A DNA stretch of 64,000 nt, taken from contig JAAPAO010000017.1 of the NCBI GenBank assembly GCA_013115145.1, positions 62,001-126,000 of the forward strand, written 5' to 3'. Numbering within the stretch: the stretch's first letter is position 1; each line of letters opens with the position of its first letter. Both the position numbers and the translations under genes were made by a program. A model generated the notes under the pieces. That model searched no databases. It was given only the letters and a program-made list of their open reading frames with translations, and was not told the origin of the DNA. The DNA comes from Perkinsus chesapeaki (lineage: Eukaryota; Perkinsozoa; Perkinsida; Perkinsidae). Positions 10,247 through 20,163 of this stretch are shown here, piece after piece.

Positions 10247-11506
10247 ATGAGCCGCATTCGATTCGACTCGGACGATTGTTCTCCGTGGAGCGCCACGTTG
10301 ATTTTACGGCGAGAGGACATTAAGCCGTGGGGTGGTCCTACAGAGGAGATGTCTTATCAGGAATGGAAAAGCAAAATTGAGTTTGAGGTCAGGGACTCCT
10401 ATGGATTCCGCGGCCAGGAGATTCTCCGCCTCCTTAACTACCTGAAGGATCCTGTCTTCGGAGAGGTCTGTCGGTGGGCTGTTGAGGGCCTCACCATCCA
10501 GGACATATTCCAGCGGTTGGATGAGCGGTATGGGTATAGCGGGGGGCCTCGGGAGGCCTTTGAGAAATGGTCAACATTGAAGCAAAGACCGAAGGAGAGT
10601 CCTTTTACATTTGAGTATAGAGTAAGTTCACAGGCAAGGCTTATTAAAAGGGTTACTGGTAACGAACTGAGCGACGCCGAGATAGGTTACAAATATAGAA
10701 GCGGCCTCCTGCCGAACCTGAAGGAGTACGTGGATTACCATGTGGGGCCAGAATGTGGGAACATAGACGAGATTAGGGAATGGGTTATTAATTACTGGCA
10801 CATTTATCCCGATCAAACGCTTAATAAGTCACCGAGCCATGAAACAAAGGCAGGGGAAGAAGAGCCGGACACGGATACTGTCGAGGCGCTGCCGTTGTGT
10901 GTTGCACCGTGGAGTGGGAGGGATGATGGTATGCCGCATGAGATGTGGAAGATGATAGTGTCGGATACAATCAAGGTGTATGGGCTGAGGCCGTGGGAGG
11001 CCGATCAGTACATCAATCGTTGCCTCACTGGAAGAGCACTGCAGACAGCGAAGTCCTGGGGTGTTTACGGTGCTGATGAGAAGTTTGAGAAGCTGAAGGA
11101 GTGGCATGGCTCCTACCGGCAGTTTGGTGTCCATGAAAAGTGGTATCGAATGGCGGAGCGAGACGGGGAGAGCCCGGATACGTTTTATGGGAGGCTGATG
11201 GCCTATGTTCGAATGTTGAGGCATGAGCTGGGGGAGGACTTGCCGGACAAGGAGGTAGAGTTCAGGTTTAAACAGGGACTGAAGCCGGAAATAAGGGAAG
11301 AGCTCGATGAGTACTTTGCACGCTTTCCGGATGAGAATCCTCAGACTACCGAGAAGATGCTGGAGGTAGCATCGTTTTATTGGGAGCTTGCCAGGGGGAG
11401 AGCTGGCCATCAGGGAGGGAAGCGATGCCGGTTCTATTTCCAGCCTCAGAAGTGCCGGTTTGGGGACAACTGCCGATTCGAGCACCAGAGGAAGATTGGG
11501 GTCTGA
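10247..11506 (+). CDS. Gag-like protein: two capsid-like halves plus CCCH zinc finger
   Basis: A single uninterrupted frame of 419 residues; I chose ATG 10247 because the frame upstream opens with GTG only. Residues about 30-190 and 225-385 align with one another: each has a helical Retrotrans_gag-like pattern, with a motif of the type (E/R)-x-W-x-x-(L/M)-x-(Q/E)-(R/D)-x-x-E-S-P followed by F-x-x-R/G-L/V and an aromatic G-L-(L/K)-P segment. The C-terminus carries CRFYFQPQKCRFGDNCRFEH, an exact C-x8-C-x5-C-x3-H (CCCH) finger in the place where gag proteins usually have a CCHC knuckle. No reverse transcriptase, integrase or LTR was found nearby. It may be a gag-only element, a non-autonomous retroelement, or a domesticated capsid gene. 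The broken copy just upstream shows that the locus has been duplicated. Confidence 0.72.
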   Translation: MSRIRFDSDDCSPWSATLILRREDIKPWGGPTEEMSYQEWKSKIEFEVRDSYGFRGQEILRLLNYLKDPVFGEVCRWAVEGLTIQDIFQRLDERYGYSGGPREAFEKWSTLKQRPKESPFTFEYRVSSQARLIKRVTGNELSDAEIGYKYRSGLLPNLKEYVDYHVGPECGNIDEIREWVINYWHIYPDQTLNKSPSHETKAGEEEPDTDTVEALPLCVAPWSGRDDGMPHEMWKMIVSDTIKVYGLRPWEADQYINRCLTGRALQTAKSWGVYGADEKFEKLKEWHGSYRQFGVHEKWYRMAERDGESPDTFYGRLMAYVRMLRHELGEDLPDKEVEFRFKQGLKPEIREELDEYFARFPDENPQTTEKMLEVASFYWELARGRAGHQGGKRCRFYFQPQKCRFGDNCRFEHQRKIGV

Positions 11507-12246
11507 GGGGATATGTTTCCCCACAAAAAGGCCTCGGTCTAATTTATCTTTTTAGAAGGTTGCATTGTGTTTAGTAATCACCAGAGACCACTATGGGTAG
11601 CTTCAGTAGTGTCTTGTAGAAGGATACCTGTGACCTGGGGCAATTTAGCTGTTATCCTTTACTGTGGGCCTAGCGTATAGCCTATCGTATAGGCCTTCAG
11701 GTCGAGGTAATCGAGACCGGATTGTTGCACCCTGTTGTAGAAGATAGTAGCGAGGGACGAGGGACGATATGGGCGGATGTCTCTCGTCGAATAACGTGTC
11801 TACGGTTACAGAGCTGCTGGCTGCAATTAGAACATTTTTCGTTTGTGAATTTTTAATAAGAGTGAGAGCTCAGGTCTCCATGGAGGGTTTAACGGGCGCG
11901 CAGTGGCGGCGGAGGAAGTACCAGGAAAGCTACTTTTCGGGAATGCAACCTTAAACTCTGTCAAGACACACACTTGCGGTTGAATGTTCGAACCATGCGC
12001 CATGGTGGCGCTGGGGAAGTTAGGGCTGCTTAGCGAGGAGGAAGGAAGTGTTGTGTCTGATGTTGAAGCTGAGTTGTAGAGGAAATGTTTGATAGTGTGT
12101 AGCTCTTGACAAATGACAAGTTGGATGTCGTAGTGTTGTGTTGTTCATTTCGGGTGGGGGTAGATGAGCCATATTGAGCACTCAAAGGGGGGGCCTGCTG
12201 CAGTGTTTTGGCCTCCGTGGCTTAGTGAGGCTTCCTTTTGGTAACT
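11507..12246. other. Intergenic, no gene seen
   Basis: About 740 nt between the gag-like gene and topoisomerase. A small frame at 11769-11954 has no family resemblance. No LTR or target-site duplication could be recognised. Confidence 0.35.
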
Positions 12247-15200
12247 ATGGTGAAGGAGGAGAAGAAAGTGAAGAAGGAAAAAAAAGATAAGAAAGTTAAA
12301 AAAGAGAAAAAAGAGAAAAAAGACAAGAAGGAGAAGAAGGACAAGAAAGAGAAGAAGTCCAAGACCACAGCCACCAGCAGTAGCCGGCCAGGTACCAAGG
12401 CCCCTGCTGCACGGAAACCGAGGGCAAAGAAGGTAGTAAGGCCGCTGCTGAGGTACCAAACTTGTACCTGGCAAGGGGGATCATGTACGGCCATTACGGT
12501 CATGGTTGTAGCCCTGGTTAGGCCGTGATGGCGAACTTGGGAGTGGATAAGGCTGTTATGGAATCACATACCGACTTCTATCATTTTAGGGGTGAAACGG
12601 AGCTAGTATAGTAGTGCGTGAAGTATCTTATTTACTGTAACCCTAGAGCGTTTACACATCCACATTTATGTGTTGATGGGCACTGTGGAGCAGTCTGGTG
12701 TGTTAGGAAGGAGATGCTAAGTCGGCAACTGGTGGTAGGAAACGGAAGGCAATAGTGAGGACTGAGGAGGACTTTGAGCCCTTTAATAGATGGTGGGAAA
12801 AGGATCCCGAGGTACTACTGAGGAAGGGGGCGTTCGCCTTGGACGTGATGATATTGGAGGTAGTGGAACTATAACAGCAGGAAGTAGTATAGTATCTTTT
12901 ACTATTGTAGTTGTGGTTGAACATCTATAGTGTTGTTTCTATAGGATACCGATAAGAAGTGGAACTATCTAGAGCATCACGGTATGATGTTCACCCCACC
13001 CTACGAGGCTCATGGTGTGAAGATGCTGTAGGAGTGTAGTGGGGGAGCTGGGTGGCAATCCCTGTATGACAGGTATAATGGTGAACCAGTAGATCTACCA
13101 CCAGAGGCAGAGGAGGTCGCAACGTTCTTCGCTCAAACCTTAGGTGAGATGCTGTTGGTCACTATACGGGTATAAGTTTCTTTATGAGTGAAGGCCTCTG
13201 TTCTCTTCTGTCTAGGCCTCTATTTTGTTGGTTGTAGTCTACAACTGGGAGAGTGGCCCCATAGACAGCTCTAAAAAGGCAAAATGGAATTTAGCTTCTA
13301 GTAGACATAACCATCTAACATTATAGAACTTGTCACTTAAACCACCGGCCTTGGTGTCTAGTGCACCAGATGATATAACCATTTGTACGTCTTTAATCCC
13401 GAGGACCGATGCTTCGATTATACGGCCGCATAATTAGTGGTACGTACTGTGTCCCAGTCTGTGTGGTAGATTGTACTAGGTAATAGAGATACCCTACAGA
13501 TGTAGCGTTATCGGAACCGGGAAAGGTCAAAACACCTTCCGAATTATACGAGGATATGTGTGAATGAACTCCCTCTATGCGACACCATAATTTCCGCCAT
13601 AAACGGTTTCCATAGCTCTGTCAACTTCTCGACGCGCGAAGATAGTATTTTGACTTTGCCTGATGTCCTTTCATGACATTCGAGGAAGGGTGGTTTGATT
13701 GGGTCGCCTCAGGGACGGACTGGTGCCAAAAGGAGAAATTCCAGGACAACTTCTGGACAGATTTCCAGACTAAACTGCCCACGGAATTGAAGTCCAAGAT
13801 AAAGGATTTTAAGAAGTAAGTCGTGGGTTCGATCCCTGGGGAGGGTATTTTATTCAGATGTGATTTCGAGCCAATCAAGAACTTCTTGGATAAACGTAGC
13901 GAAGCTAAGAAGGCTCGGACTAAGGAGGAGAAGGAGGCAGAAAAGGAGAAGAAGCAACGGGAGGATCATCCCTATACCCATGTTATAGTGGACGATCTGA
14001 GGGAAAGGTAAACCCATGGACAGACGGCGATACTGGACGCTGCCAGAGAAGGAACTTATTCTGGTGTGGGTGTTCGTAATGTTACAGTACGAATTAGTAA
14101 TTCTCGAAGGTTATAAGAATTTGAGTGGCTGGTATGGGTTCGAGTAGTTTAGACGTCGTTGTGGAGTCGTTGATTATGTGAGTTGAGAATATAATTAATA
14201 GGATATATTATACCGGCATTCCAGCTGCTCCTGCTCCTGCTCCTGCTGCTGCTTCCATGGTATCTCAAATGGTATGGTATACAGTACGGGTATTAGTAGT
14301 CTGTTGAAGATAGGCTTGGTGATGGTGCGGATCAATTCGTGTCTTGTGATAACTTAACACTCGGTGGTGGTGGTAAATTTTGATGAACGTCAACGGGAAG
14401 AATTGTGGAAATCGATTCGATGACAATTTGTGGGAAAATCTGCTCTAGGCAAGGCTTTGTTTCGTTGTTTAGAGTTGGCAACTTCCGTGTGGAGCCACCT
14501 AATCTCTTCCGAGGTCGAGGAGACCATCCCAAGATGGGCAAGCTGAAGCAGTACATTATGCCAGAGGATGTCACCGTCAATTGTGCAGCTGACGCTCCGG
14601 CGCCGAGAGTAGACTTGGTAGCGAATATGTGAGTGTCATGCCCTCGCTCATGCTCAGTGCCCAGTGCCGGGCCATGCCTACCGCGACGTTGTGCACGACC
14701 CTGCTGTTACATGGCTGGCGTGGTTCACTGATACTATCAATAATCAATTCAAGTAAGAAACGGTAAGATATTCTTTATAGTGCGATTGATCGATGAAGAT
14801 ACGTATTCTTAAACGCTGCGAGTGGATTCAAGGGACAAAGTGATTGGCTGAAATACGAGAAGGCACGGAAACTAAAGAAGTGAAATAATAAATGGTGGGG
14901 TTAGTGTGTTGGAAGGCACGGTTGTTGCTGGCAGGTATATTGGAGGTATTAGAGCTGATTATACGAAGAAGATGAAGTCAAGTGATAACGATGAGAAGCA
15001 GCTTGGTACGGCAGTGTACCTTATTGATAGGCTGGCATTGAGGGTAAGGAAGAGGTCGTCAGGAATAACACCTCCAAATGGGATCATTCGCTACCGTAGA
15101 TCGACTTAACTCGGTTGAGCTCGGTGTTGCGGTAATTGGTCGGTAAGCCTGGCTTAACTATTCATATCTATTAAGGGGAATCCTGTTAGTGGCATACTGC

Positions 15201-16922
15201 TGCTGTTCAGGTTGGTAATGAGAAGAACACTGACGAGGAGGCGGATACTGTGGGCTGCTGTAAGGAATCTCTAATGCCTGCTTTCAACACAATTTACCAT
15301 CTCAGGCAGCCTGCGAGTAGAGCACATGACATTCGAGCCTGATAATCAAATCACACTCGATTTCCTCGGCAAGGATTCCATCCGCTATTTCAATACTGTC
15401 CCCGTTGATGCGTAGGATTGGCTGGGAGGAGCGGCGAACTGTTATTGCCTATGCCAGACTGGTTTATAAAAATCTGAAGTCGCTCACTAAGGGACGGAAG
15501 CCGGATGAGATGATATTCTCCATGGATCCCTCCAAGGTCAATGAGTACTTCAAGCAGTTTATGTCGGATCTCTCAGCGAAGGTTGGCAGGTTGATTCCCA
15601 TCTGCCCTCGACCGTTGATGTTTCAGGTCTTTCGTACCTATAATGCCTCGATTACGCTGGAGCAAGAACTGTGTAAGTAGACAGTTAAAAGGCTTCCTGG
15701 TTATCGAGCCGTGTATATATTTTACTTGGCACGTTGATTATTCAGTAACCGTATGTACTTGCTCGTATCCTATAGTTACATATACAGCCCCTCACAATGA
15801 AATAGAATATTTCGTACTTTCAGTTCTCACTCAATCTTCAGTGTTGTAGCTTGAAATTCTAAGCAAGAGCAGTAGAATGAGAATCGAAACCGTGACACCA
15901 ACGTTGTTGCATTCGATCATTTACTAGTTACTGCTATTATCTACTAACATGCTTCCTATTGCTCGACGGTATACAGTGGAATCGGGTGGTATGTTAGTGT
16001 GGTCAGTGGTGTCTGCAGCAACTCGGTTTGTGTCATAACCACGGTTCGGCAACAACATAAGATGCGCTGTACTAGGTTAAGCGCTGCCGTGGTGTCGGTT
16101 ATTCTAGTTTGAAATATCTCACCATACAGAGAAATCTATGCGTCTACCAATAGGCATGTCTCAGGCAAGTTTGATCCGAATGAGCATGATATTAGTGACC
16201 CTAGTGAGCTGGTGAAGTTCTATAACGATGCCAATAGAAGAGTCGCCATTTTGTGTAACCATCAGGTGAGCCACTATTACTTATATGCTGCACACTTGTC
16301 TGCTATTTAGAGAGCTCCACCGAAGCAACATGAGGCAGGAATGGAGAGGCTCAAAAAGAAGCTTAGCGATCAGGAGGTCGCTCGCCATACCGAATTCTTC
16401 TCTAATCGTGCCCGTCTTTATTAGGCAGTCCTACGGGGCCTGGAAGGTCTACGGGACGAAGAGCTTGGCAAGAGCGTCTCGAAGACAGTAAGCATCCCGT
16501 AGGAGCGTTGAGAAGAATGCCTGCCCGTTCAGGTTAAAGATATCATTGCCGAGAAGAATCTTAAGTTCTCCAACATGGACGCGTTAGTTCGGAAGATTAA
16601 ATCTCAGACTTTAGCAGGTAGGAATGCATTTCGGGCGATGCTGAGGTGAAGCTGTCGCTTTAGTGGAGCGAACTAAGATTCAAATAGCGGACAAAGAAGA
16701 CAATAAAACCGTGTCACTGACTACCTCCAAGATCAACTATATGGACCCCAGGATATCTGTTGCCTTCTGCAAGTCCCTCGACTGCCCAATAGAGAAGGTG
16801 GGTCGACTAGTAAGAGAAAGAGCCTCTGTTGGATATTCGGCTTCGGTCTTCAGATATTTGCGAAGACTATTCGGAACAAGTTCCCATGGGCGATGCACAC
16901 AAAGAGCTCGTGGAGGTTTTAG
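12247..16922 (+). CDS. TOP1: DNA topoisomerase IB (eukaryotic topoisomerase I)
   Basis: Relaxes supercoils by transient single-strand cleavage in the nucleus. Twenty exons were placed (12247-12432, 12707-12811, 12945-13027, 13073-13143, 13713-13815, 13858-14007, 14473-14617, 14658-14752, 14799-14879, 14935-15043, 15211-15259, 15306-15411, 15458-15581, 15627-15670, 16130-16265, 16311-16376, 16425-16487, 16533-16617, 16664-16797, 16854-16922): 2004 nt, 667 residues, all phases consistent. A Lys/Glu-rich N-terminus is followed by the core ([27 protein letters not shown]). All five catalytic residues are visible: Arg in LALRVGNEK, Lys in FLGKDSIRY, Arg in VFRTYNAS, His in CNHQRAPP and the nucleophilic Tyr in KINYMDPR. 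It ends [13 protein letters not shown]. Introns range from 40 to 569 nt, most 40-56. The end of exon 1 is the least certain junction, because its frame stays open past the chosen donor. Confidence 0.95.
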
Positions 16923-17203
16923 ACAGTTGTTACGTGTCGTCGGAGATTACCATTGTTCTACTTCGCGGTCCGTTCTGCAAGCACTGCCCCATTGGTTTCT
17001 GACACCTCTAGCTGTGCAAGTCTATTGCTAACGTAAAACATTATGTGTTGTGTTGTTGCTTATATTACTAACGGGGACAATTCGTTGGTCTCGTGATGGC
17101 GCGGAACCGTGACGCATCCCATCCGATGTTTTGCGTGCTGGGGCGAGCCCGGGGGCTTCCGACTACATTCATACTTTTAGTAGTCGACTTTTTCCTGACG
17201 GAC

Positions 17204-19688
17204 ATGACCAGGGACAGACAGCCTGAACCCCTGAAACTGTCCGACCTTCGATCGGATCTTATTCGCCAAGAGGAGACTATCATTTTTGCTCTGATAGAAA
17301 GAGCCCAGTTCAAGCAGGTAGGGTGCGCCCTAACCACTCCACAGAGCTATTACCTTTCAGAATCTGTCGAACTATTCCCTATGTAACCAGATTGGTACAT
17401 GCTCCAAGCTGGACTATTTCCTTACAGAGACCGAGAAGCTCCATTCTAGGTTCAGGAGATATGAGATGTTAGAAGAGCCCTTCACTAACCCCAAATTCGT
17501 ATGTTTCATGCCACATTGCCGCCTGAGCCTCGAGCCTTTGCATATTCAGCTTCCCGCGCCCTTTTTCTCCGAAGCCCACGATGGTCCCCAAAGGATCGTC
17601 CCCAACACCATTAACGCCAATAGTCGGCTGAAATCGTAGGATTCTGAGAGTAGGTCTCGGTAACCAACTGTAGGTTCTACGTTAAGAATGTCATACCATT
17701 GATATGTCGGCCTGGAGAGGAGGAGGTGTCAGCGGCCTTGGGTACTCAACATTACTGTGTGCTGCTGTTGGGTGCAGCTGTCTCGGCTGAATAGGTGCAT
17801 CGGTGGTTAGGGATGTGACAGCACTACAGGCTATGAGTAGAAGGATACACTATGGCAAACTGGTTGCTGAGGCCAAATTTCAGGCTAATACTCCACTGTA
17901 GGCAGTTCCCGCTCATGTCCTTCCGACAGTGTGAGGATGATAAGGCCCCCTGTCGACTATTCAATAATATCTTTTCCTGGTCCATAGTAGCTCTAATGGC
18001 TCTTCGGTGAGGCTTCCATATTCGTACCACTAGCGATCACCTCCAACTTCAATGCGAATGATGGTGTCCAAGCGAAGTCTGTTTCTTTAGATACTCTCAG
18101 TTGATTCGGGCGCAGGACGCTGACGGTCTCATGGATTTGCTCACGGACTCCGCCGTCGAAGAGAAGCTCCTGCAGAGAGTTCGCGAAAAAGCCCGGGCCT
18201 ACGGCAGGGATATCCAGAACGGTAAGCTACTGGCTGGTGCTGGAAGGTATGGCTCTCAGGTGGGTCTGAGGTTGTAGTCGACGATTCTGCGCTGAAGGTA
18301 GATCCTGAGAATGTCGTCCTTGCTTACAGAGAGCTCATGATACCCCTCACTAAGGAGGTCCAGGTTGGTTCGAGGTATCTTTGCGCATCCGGAAGAATTC
18401 GATCCTGCAGGTCGCCTACCTCCTTCGACGTCTAGATTCTTTGGTCATTGCAGTGACCGCTGGATGGGGAAGAGTGGCAGCTATGGAGTACACCATGGGA
18501 GACAGGGGGAGCATCAGTCCGCATGCCTCCGGTCGTGATGCCAGTGCCGCTGAGCTCAAAGTCCACGAGTAGGAGGCCAGTGGAAGCTTCTTCGGTGTAA
18601 TCCTTTTCAGCTCGGTGAAGAGCGTTTTTGATGATGTTGCTAGCGGCGCCGTTAGCTTCGGTGTGGTCCCCCTAGACAGCAGTGTTACAGGTACGCAGAC
18701 GTTCAGTTCCGGAGGGGTCATATCATTTCAATGCAGGTGTCGAAATTCGGACGTTGGAAGCTTTGATGGATAGTCATAGGCAGAATGGAGCCAACCTGGT
18801 TATTAGCGACCAGCTGTCGCTGCGCCCCAGGTGCGAAAACCATGGCAAGTTGTCGCGTGGTTAGTTGGCTGGTCAGTTACGCTGTTATATCCCATCCAAA
18901 TGGAGGCAAGCCTGTACCTCTAACAAGAGCATCTGTGGTTATAACTACTAGCATGGCTTCTGAATACTGTAGAGCTGAAATCACTGCGGTGCCGGGCATC
19001 AAGACCAGACTGGTAGACTGCTACTTTGAAGCAGTTGAGAAGGTACCACAATTCCTGCTACTGACAGCAAGGCCCTCTCCCTCCTCAGCTCATAGAGGCT
19101 TTAAAGGACGACAAGAAGGCTGTGGCTATTATCCCGACACCTTACCTATATAAAATGATGGAGATGTATGGCCACGAGTTCAAGTCGATCATCATACCCA
19201 ATTCGGACCTTGGCAACATTAAGCTTCAGTAGATCACGCTTTTCGCCCCAACAAACAGAACAGTTCTCTCAGATTCGGTATCCTCCGTCGTCCACTGGCA
19301 TATGGCCCCGCAACTGGCTCGGACCGCACTCTCATTGCTTTCAATGTCGATCACAGCCATGGTTCCCTGATGACCGCCTTGGACTGCTTTAGAGTATCAC
19401 AAGTCAATCTGTCAAGTCTTCACTCATTCCCCGCTAGTAAGATCCCCTCCCGATTAGCCGCTCCAGTCGCCTACCCTCAGGCTCTGGCTTTGATTTCGTT
19501 GCCATCGCTGATGGTCATCCTGATGCCGAGGAAACTAGACATGCCGTCGAGCTTTTGATGGGTGCCAGAACTGCTGCGGGCACTAAACCGAACTGGGCTA
19601 AAGTAAAGTCGCTTCGTGCGCGTGCGTGCAGTCGTTCTTGCATTCGCAGGTGCTGGGCTGCTTCCATGTCCCGGAGGAGGACCGATGA
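17204..19688 (+). CDS. Chorismate mutase fused to prephenate-dehydratase-like and ACT domains
   Basis: The first ~270 residues are an Aro7/AroQ-type chorismate mutase: LSDLRSDLIRQEETIIFALIER at the start, SRRIHYGKLVAEAKF (catalytic Arg and Lys of yeast Arg157/Lys168), DSAVEEKLLQRVREKA and IPLTKEVQVAYLLRRLDS at the end. The exon encoding that last helix reads straight on into a prephenate-dehydratase-like domain (MGDRGSISPHAS, then FGVVPLDSSVTG, then IIPTPYLYKMMEMYG) and an ACT domain (TLIAFNVDHSHGSLMTALDCF, VNLSSLHSFP), ending AKVLGCFHVPEEDR. The PDT active-site TRF motif reads LQF, PIENS reads PLDSS, and the ACT ESRP reads HSFP, so dehydratase activity is doubtful. ATG 17204 is chosen; an in-frame ATG at 17096 would add 36 residues with a hydrophobic stretch, perhaps targeting. 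One junction near 17760 fits only with a GC donor. Confidence 0.87.
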
Positions 19689-20163
19689 GTGTGTCAGAAG
19701 GCGTATCTCTTTTGTTTGTTGTTTGTTGTAAAACTCGACGTGTTTCTTATCGTCATGATATTATCCGGTGGTATAACACTAATGATATGAGTTTCATTTT
19801 TCACTGAGGCCGGCTCGAGCGTTGTTATTCTCATACCACAAAAGAAAACTTGAACAAACTGAAATTACGGTTTTTATCTGTTAATAAATCACAGTGCATG
19901 TAAGAAACAGACACTGTCGGGCTTTGTGGGATTCGAATGGTCTACAAATACAATAGATTAGAACCCTCCCTCAATAATCGGGCCAACACTATAAGTTACG
20001 CAACACCCGTAGATATCTCATCTGACAACATCATCATTCATGTCCGACCATAAACAGTTTAAGATGGTAAGGGATTAACACGTACACTCAGAAATGAGAT
20101 GACATTAACAAAATGACGCCCAAAGCCTGCTGCTTCAAAATGTCCACCGGACGTTGCGGCGGC
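19689..20163. other. Convergent intergenic region, no gene seen
   Basis: Lies between the stop of the chorismate mutase fusion (+) and the stop of the next gene (-). Only 3' flanking sequence is expected; a G/T-rich tract TTTGTTTGTTGTTTGTTG begins about 25 nt after the upstream stop. Confidence 0.4.

Noticed and set aside
8070-11506. Complete LTR retrotransposon
   Set aside because: No paired LTRs, primer-binding site, reverse transcriptase or integrase could be seen on either side of the gag-like genes.
12145-12503. Minus frames rich in Phe/Leu/Ser opposite the topoisomerase start
   Set aside because: They are complements of the Lys-rich N-terminal exon of topoisomerase I.
13816-13857. tRNA-like box GGTTCGATCC
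   Set aside because: Only the T-arm-like string is present; it lies in a 42-nt intron of topoisomerase and no acceptor or anticodon arm can be formed.
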